Source of the DNA: Deltaproteobacteria bacterium | GTDB taxonomy: Bacteria; Desulfobacterota; Syntrophia; Syntrophales; UBA2192 | Direction of reading: 5' to 3' | Assembly (NCBI GenBank): GCA_026388445.1 | Contig: JAPLJU010000239.1 | Location: forward strand, 1 to 17,377 | DNA length: 17,377 bases | Shown: positions 13,451-17,377 of the stretch, in pieces | Layout: every line of letters starts with the position of its first letter | How positions within the stretch are numbered: the first letter of the stretch is position 1 | Made by a program: the position numbers and the translations under genes | Notes under the pieces: generated by a model | Told to the model about the DNA's origin: nothing | The model's input: the letters and a program-made list of their open reading frames with translations, nothing else | Database searches by the model: none

Positions 13451-14269
13451 TTAAGAGATGACCTTCTTCGAACTCACCCGCTCGGCCAGCCCTTTCACGG
13501 CCCGCATGTAGTCCTTGAACCCGACGATGAAAATGTCGTTGTGATTGGCCCGAGGTATTCCCAGGAAGGTCTTGTCCGCGGCGGGGCAGGCTTCGAAGAG
13601 CGCTTTACCATCGGAGAAAGGCAGAATGTGGTCCCTTTCGGCATGAATGACAAGGGCGGGCTTGCCGAAGGTTCTCATCTTATCGAGGTTCCGGAAACCG
13701 TCTTCCTCGCGAATACCGAGGGCATCCATGTTGATGCCCAAGATACTGAGGATGCTTCGGGTGTGCGCGAAGCCGCTTTCGATGATCAACCCGTCGATCT
13801 TCTCGGCGTAGCAGCAAGCGAGTTCCAGGGCGCAAGCGCTTCCGAGGGATCGTCCCATGACGATGAGGGGCCCCGTGAAGCCCTGGGCCTTCATCCAGTT
13901 TCTCGCATATTCGAAGATGACGTGGGCGTCACGCATCATGGTTGTCACCGTCGGGCTTCCCGTGGAATGGCCGTAACCCCGGTAATCGACAGGAAAGAAA
14001 TTGAGGCCGAGCTGCAGGTAGATCATGGCCAGGTCGAGATAATCTTCCACGATCTCCCCGTTTCCGTGAAAATATAGGATGACGGGATGAGCCGGACCTG
14101 CCATGTGAACCTGCGCACCCACGGCGATGTCTTTTTCAACGGGTATCCGAATATCCTCAATGGCGGGGTGAGGGGCGCTCGCCCCCCAGGCTTCGCGCGG
14201 ATGGAACAGGGACATGGTGATCTCGGGGCGATCCAGGGCGGCGTAGTCAATCTTCTTGAGGTCGATCAT
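13451..14269 (-). CDS. Alpha/beta hydrolase
   Basis: A 272-residue serine hydrolase of the BEM46/FrsA-like type. It has an oxyanion-hole segment YFHGNGE (66-72), YRGYGHSTG (96-104), a nucleophile elbow GRSLGS with S141, acid D213 in HAERDHILPF and H243 in RANHNDIF. No signal peptide is seen, so it is presumably cytoplasmic; the substrate cannot be inferred. The frame stays open to 14359, but the ATG at 14269 is preferred because AAAGG lies 9 nt upstream. The extra N-terminal 30 residues would also overlap the promoter region of the divergent methyltransferase gene. The 113-bp gap to that gene should contain both promoters. Confidence 0.85.
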   Translation of the reverse strand: MIDLKKIDYAALDRPEITMSLFHPREAWGASAPHPAIEDIRIPVEKDIAVGAQVHMAGPAHPVILYFHGNGEIVEDYLDLAMIYLQLGLNFFPVDYRGYGHSTGSPTVTTMMRDAHVIFEYARNWMKAQGFTGPLIVMGRSLGSACALELACCYAEKIDGLIIESGFAHTRSILSILGINMDALGIREEDGFRNLDKMRTFGKPALVIHAERDHILPFSDGKALFEACPAADKTFLGIPRANHNDIFIVGFKDYMRAVKGLAERVSSKKVIS

Positions 14270-14382
14270 AGTGGGATGCCTTTCTGCGGGGATTTGCCGC
14301 TTTATAACATAGCCGGTCCCGGTCCCGAAGCAGATTTTTGACAGTTCCAGAAAATTCATCTATAGAGAGTCTGGAGGTTTCC

Positions 14383-14952
14383 ATGCCCCTCTGGCTTCTC
14401 GTCATTTTTCTGGTCCTCGGCGGCCTGATCGTCGTCAAGATGCTGCATGCTATTGCCGTCGTATCCGTCTTTCCCGTCACGCAGGGCGCGATGTTCACCT
14501 CGACGGCCCGGGTGAAGATCGAGGCCATTATGAATGCCGTACCGATGAAACCTTCGGATTTTTTCGTGGACCTTGGATGCGGCGACGGGCGCGCCTTGAG
14601 GGAAGCGACGAAACGATACGGCGTGCGCTGTCTCGGCTTCGAGATCAACCCGCTGGCCTATGTCCTGGCCCGGGTCCAGTGCCTGGGGTCCGGGAATATC
14701 CGCATCCGCTGGAGCAACTTCTGGAAGGCCGATCTTCGGGAGGCTGACGTGGTTTTCTGTTACCTCTTTCCCGACGTCATGAAGCGTCTCGCTGACAAGC
14801 TCGAATCGGAGCTTCGCCCAGGCACCAGGGTCGTTTCCTGCAATTTCCCCGTCCCGCGGTGGCAGCCCGTGGAGGTCCTGCACGCGGCATCGACCCTCCA
14901 TAATGACCCCATCTACGTCTACCGGAGCCCGGCGTCTTCCGGAAGCGGTTGA
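14383..14952 (+). CDS. Membrane-anchored class I SAM-dependent methyltransferase
   Basis: The 189-residue protein begins with a transmembrane helix (PLWLLVIFLVLGGLIVV) and then has a small Rossmann methyltransferase. It contains motif I VDLGCGDGRAL (62-72), an acidic end of strand 2 in GFEINPLAYVLARV (85-98) and ADVVFCYLFPDVM (121-133). The short size, N-terminal membrane helix and this wording resemble the FAM173/ATPSCKMT type of lysine methyltransferase, which modifies ATP synthase c subunits in eukaryotes. That substrate is only a guess here. The start at 14383 has GGAGG 5 nt upstream; an earlier TTG at 14338 is in frame but poorly supported. It is divergent from the hydrolase gene. Confidence 0.8.
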   Translation: MPLWLLVIFLVLGGLIVVKMLHAIAVVSVFPVTQGAMFTSTARVKIEAIMNAVPMKPSDFFVDLGCGDGRALREATKRYGVRCLGFEINPLAYVLARVQCLGSGNIRIRWSNFWKADLREADVVFCYLFPDVMKRLADKLESELRPGTRVVSCNFPVPRWQPVEVLHAASTLHNDPIYVYRSPASSGSG

Positions 14953-14963
14953 TTTCCAAAATC

Positions 14964-15938
14964 TTAGGGCAGCCACAGATACATGAAGCGAACCCCCGGC
15001 GGGGCGAGGAGCTCCTGGCCGTTGATGGAGATCAGGTTGAATTGGGGTGGTGCCGGGGTGAGACCCGAATAGATTGTGCTTTTGTAGCTGTCGGGACGGT
15101 AGTATACGACGATCGATGCTTTCTCGAGCCCCAGGCTTTTTTTCATGCCCTCAATGGTGCTGTCGAGATAACCGATTCGATCGATCAGCCCTGCGCTCAG
15201 GGCCTGGTCCGCCGTGTAAATTCGGCCATCAGCGAGTTTCTCGACGGCATCGCGCCCGAGCGGTTTGCGGCCATCGACGATCACATCCACGAACCTCCCG
15301 TGGAGGGTTTGGATGATGGTCTGCAGGATCTTCTGCTCCTCCGGCGTGCTTGGCCGGAACGGGGACATGATGTCCTTTTTATCACCCGACTTGATGGTTT
15401 CCTGCTCGACGCCGATCTTCGACATCAGCCCCTGGACGTTGAATTTCATGGCCACCACACCGATGCTTCCGGTGATCGTCGTCGGGTGTGAAACGATTTC
15501 GTCTGCCGCCGTCGCCACGTAGTAGGCGCCCGAGGCCCCCACATCCATGAAACAGGCCATGATCCGCTGGCCCGTTCTCTTCTTATAGGTCAGAAGCTCG
15601 TGGTGAATGATGTCACTGGCCGTGACAGTCCCCCCCGGAGAGTTGATCCTGAGAATGATCCCCTTTAAATTTTTATCCTTTTCCGCCTTCTTCAGGGCTT
15701 CCTTCAGTTCATCGACCACGGACACCTCTTCGCGAAAACCCATCCTGCGCCTCTTTTCTTCTGAAATCACGCCGGAGATGTCCAGCAGAAGAATTTTATC
15801 GTTTCCGTAACCCTCGACGACACGTTCCTGCAATTCTTCCGTGGTCGGCAGAAGGGGGATGGTCACTATCGCGCAGCCGTTCAGAAAAAACAGGGACAAT
15901 AAAATCGCCAGAAAAGATAATTTCAGCCTCATGGTCAT
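14964..15938 (-). CDS. sppA: Signal peptide peptidase SppA, lipoprotein form
   Basis: The 324-residue protein is a short-form (single-domain) SppA, a membrane-bound serine/lysine protease that degrades signal peptides left after export. It has an N-terminal hydrophobic segment ending in lipobox-like LNGC (Cys22), RINSPGGTVTASDII (98-111), nucleophile S136 in DVGASGAYYVA, TGSIGVV (156-162) and the general-base Lys in SGDKKDIMSPFR (K188). The C-terminal 70 residues after the protease core are less typical. Its start uses the ATG at 15938; a second ATG two codons later is possible. It is convergent with the methyltransferase gene, 11 bp apart, with no clear terminator between them. Confidence 0.92.
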   Translation of the reverse strand: MTMRLKLSFLAILLSLFFLNGCAIVTIPLLPTTEELQERVVEGYGNDKILLLDISGVISEEKRRRMGFREEVSVVDELKEALKKAEKDKNLKGIILRINSPGGTVTASDIIHHELLTYKKRTGQRIMACFMDVGASGAYYVATAADEIVSHPTTITGSIGVVAMKFNVQGLMSKIGVEQETIKSGDKKDIMSPFRPSTPEEQKILQTIIQTLHGRFVDVIVDGRKPLGRDAVEKLADGRIYTADQALSAGLIDRIGYLDSTIEGMKKSLGLEKASIVVYYRPDSYKSTIYSGLTPAPPQFNLISINGQELLAPPGVRFMYLWLP

Positions 15939-16076
15939 TTCTCACTTTCAGCTCCATCCGGCGGGGGACGAAGGCCTTTAATAAAAAGATGGGGATTCTT
16001 GTACACTTCAAGAGCACCGGGGGATGTCAAGCCCATGCAGTGCTCATCCGTGGGGCGGGATCAAGGATGAAGCCGT

Positions 16077-16190
16077 TCAGACAGAAGACTTTTTTCGGGT
16101 CTTTTTGATCTTCTCCCGCTCCATTTTTTTCTTTTCCCGCTGAAGTCTCGAGATGTCCTTCTGCCTTCTCGAAATCCTTTCCCTGGACAT
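16077..16190 (-). CDS. Small 37-residue highly basic protein
   Basis: MSRERISRRQKDISRLQREK, then KKMEREKIKKTRKKSSV and TGA: half of the residues are Lys or Arg, with an Arg-Arg-Gln-Lys opening. The whole should be one charged helix. Similar short Lys/Arg/Glu-rich proteins with an (R/K)RQKE opening are common in deltaproteobacteria and remain uncharacterised. A good ribosome site (GGGGTGAT, close to the full anti-SD complement) lies 5 nt upstream of the ATG. It is monocistronic, on the same strand as sppA, 139 bp from it. It may bind nucleic acid; that is a guess from charge alone. Confidence 0.55.
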   Translation of the reverse strand: MSRERISRRQKDISRLQREKKKMEREKIKKTRKKSSV

Positions 16191-16326
16191 GCCTAATCAC
16201 CCCGGTTCCTAAAGTCTGTATTGACTCAAGCCGATGACATGTATATTGAAGATAAGTCCGATGATCCGACGGGGCAGTGATCAATGTTCTTCGACCGTCG
16301 GTCTACCCCGGCGGGGCATTTACGAA

Positions 16327-16355
16327 TTGACATAAAAATACAATAATTTTATAAT
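16327..16355 (+). promoter_or_regulatory. Perfect-consensus sigma-70 promoter
   Basis: TTGACA (16327-16332) and TATAAT (16350-16355) are separated by exactly 17 bp. Transcription should start near 16362, giving a leader of about 50 nt before the YtxH gene at 16413. This is an exact match to the housekeeping consensus and should be a strong, constitutive promoter for the YtxH-DUF948 cluster. Confidence 0.85.
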
Positions 16356-16412
16356 CATTTCAATAAGTGTAATGCAATGACAGAGAACAAAATTCCGCAA
16401 GGAGGTGTCACG

Positions 16413-16691
16413 ATGTCGGAACACAAATGTGGAGATGTGCTGAAGGCTCTTTTGATCGGCAGCCTCGTAGGTGTCGTCGTGGGTCTTCTCTTTGCGCCTA
16501 AAAGCGGCAAGGAATTGAGAGAGGACATTTCGGAAAAGGCGAAAGATCTCGCCGATAAGGCTAAGGACGAATACGAAGGCGCTTTCGAAAAAAGCAAGAA
16601 AGGATTCGAGTCGGTCATCAGCCGTCTGAAGGATCTGGAACTGAAGGCTGCCAAGAAGGCGGAGGAAATCGAAAAGAAAATTGCTGATTAG
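16413..16691 (+). CDS. YtxH domain-containing protein
   Basis: The 92-residue protein has one N-terminal membrane helix (LKALLIGSLVGVVVGLLFAP) running into the YtxH signature LLFAPKSGKELRED. It continues as a long Lys/Glu/Ala-rich amphipathic helix to the end. Members of this family are small membrane-anchored stress-associated proteins of unknown mechanism. The start at 16413 is chosen because AAGGAGGTG lies 5-6 nt upstream; an in-frame ATG at 16377 lies in the leader. A DUF948 gene follows after 56 nt and another YtxH gene after that, forming a cluster behind the promoter at 16327. Confidence 0.88.
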   Translation: MSEHKCGDVLKALLIGSLVGVVVGLLFAPKSGKELREDISEKAKDLADKAKDEYEGAFEKSKKGFESVISRLKDLELKAAKKAEEIEKKIAD

Positions 16692-16747
16692 CCGGGCTTC
16701 CGGAAGCGTGAGCACAGGCCGTTCATGAAAGAGAGGAGGGACCGCGA

Positions 16748-17224
16748 ATGTCGTGGGAAATAGGGTTTTTTGTGATCAGCTGTGCGGTTCTGATCTTCGT
16801 TGTCTTCGCGATTCCAACCCTGGTGCAGATCCGGAAAACAGCCCGAAACGCGGAGATCACCCTGGAGGCCATCAACAGGGAGCTGCCCGCCATCCTTCAC
16901 GACCTGCAACAGATCACGGCTCTGACGAACGACGTCAGTTACAACGTCAGGTTTCACGTCGAGGAGAAAATTAACAAGATTGTTCGCTTCAATCTCAAGG
17001 TTCTGGAAAGCCTGGTGAAACAATCCGGAAACTTGCTGCAGTATTTACATGGTGGCGTCGACCGGGTTTCCGCGGGGCTCGATTCGTTTCGAGGGGGGGT
17101 CTCCGGCATCGAAGGAAAAGTGGAAAGAGAGCTGCAGGCAAAGCTATTGCCCGTCCTCAAGGTGCTCATCGTCTTGACCAGAAGCACACGCGGTTCCCTG
17201 GAAGCCCTTCTTCAGAAAAAGTGA
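16748..17224 (+). CDS. DUF948 family membrane protein
   Basis: The 158-residue protein has an N-terminal membrane helix (IGFFVISCAVLIFVVFAIPT) followed by the helical DUF948 domain (LVQIRKTARNAEITLEAINR, then ELPAILHDLQQIT). It resembles methyl-accepting-protein-like coiled coils without their signalling hairpin. DUF948 proteins are regularly encoded beside YtxH proteins in Firmicutes and proteobacteria; their function is not established. GAGGAGGG lies upstream of the ATG at 16748. It sits between two YtxH genes and is likely co-transcribed with them. Confidence 0.85.
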   Translation: MSWEIGFFVISCAVLIFVVFAIPTLVQIRKTARNAEITLEAINRELPAILHDLQQITALTNDVSYNVRFHVEEKINKIVRFNLKVLESLVKQSGNLLQYLHGGVDRVSAGLDSFRGGVSGIEGKVERELQAKLLPVLKVLIVLTRSTRGSLEALLQKK

Positions 17225-17320
17225 TCGTGTCAGCACCGCCCGATGATCAGGCAGGGCCGGCGGAGGTAGGAGGTTTCCGATCACGGTTCCGATAATTTTT
17301 TTCAGCAGGGAGGTCCGGAC

Positions 17321-17377
17321 ATGAGTGGCGAGAGAAATGACTTTACCAGGAAGCTTTTGATCGGAACGTTAATCGGC
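17321..17377 (+). CDS. Start of a second YtxH-like protein, cut by the window edge
   Basis: Nineteen codons are visible: MSGERNDFTRKLLIGTLIG. The polar start running directly into LLIGTLIG parallels the first YtxH protein (LKALLIGSLVG), so a second YtxH gene is likely. GGGAGG lies 7 nt upstream of the ATG. The identification rests on a few residues and position in the cluster. Confidence 0.6.
   Translation, partial: MSGERNDFTRKLLIGTLIG

Noticed and set aside
16027..16284. Minus-strand ORF of 85 codons upstream of sppA
   Set aside because: It overlaps the 37-residue basic gene in another frame, has no ribosome site and reads like random sequence.

Overview
The window looks like chromosomal DNA of an anaerobic deltaproteobacterium. 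Moderately GC-rich genes, frequent TTG starts behind strong Shine-Dalgarno sequences, an orphan AtpZ/AtpI-like gene, a YtxH/DUF948 envelope cluster and an SppA lipoprotein would suit the Syntrophales (Desulfobacterota). That placement is an inference from gene style, not from a marker gene.

Left part (1-7415): apparently the right end of an integrative element. A minus-strand type I-C CRISPR-Cas operon runs cas3 -> cas5c -> cas8c (with a nested cas11c) -> cas7; cas7 leaves through the left edge, so cas4/cas1/cas2 and the array are not visible. cas3 carries an in-frame amber codon (3025-3027), after which 76 codons of typical I-C Cas3 C-terminus continue in the same frame. To the right come two overlapping zinc-finger ORFs that look like remnants, a strong terminator, a DUF4258 toxin / YgiT-HTH antitoxin pair with inverted-repeat operators, and a structured, repeat-rich gene-free stretch. 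It ends in the 3' half of a tRNA-Leu(UAA) gene without its 5' half, the usual signature of a distal attachment site. The orientation of the fragment places the element on the left, so the CRISPR system probably travels on it.

Middle part (7416-9526): a minus-strand lipoprotein gene, a 17-bp perfect palindrome, a complete IS1595-family insertion (8220-9069, 24-bp inverted repeats, 8-bp target duplication AAGAAGAA) and a small membrane protein.

Right part (9527-17377): ordinary chromosomal genes. These are a cytoplasmic-type SLT transglycosylase, a decayed MFS transporter (frameshift and missing second half), a small exported membrane protein followed by an AtpZ/AtpI-like protein, a J-domain/receiver fusion, an alpha/beta hydrolase divergent from a membrane-anchored methyltransferase, an SppA peptidase, a 37-aa basic protein, and a YtxH - DUF948 - YtxH(partial) cluster behind a perfect-consensus sigma-70 promoter.

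The strongest observations are the amber-interrupted cas3, the nested cas11c start, the tRNA-Leu attachment scar bounding the CRISPR region, and the J-domain/receiver fusion. No wholly new defence system is evident.
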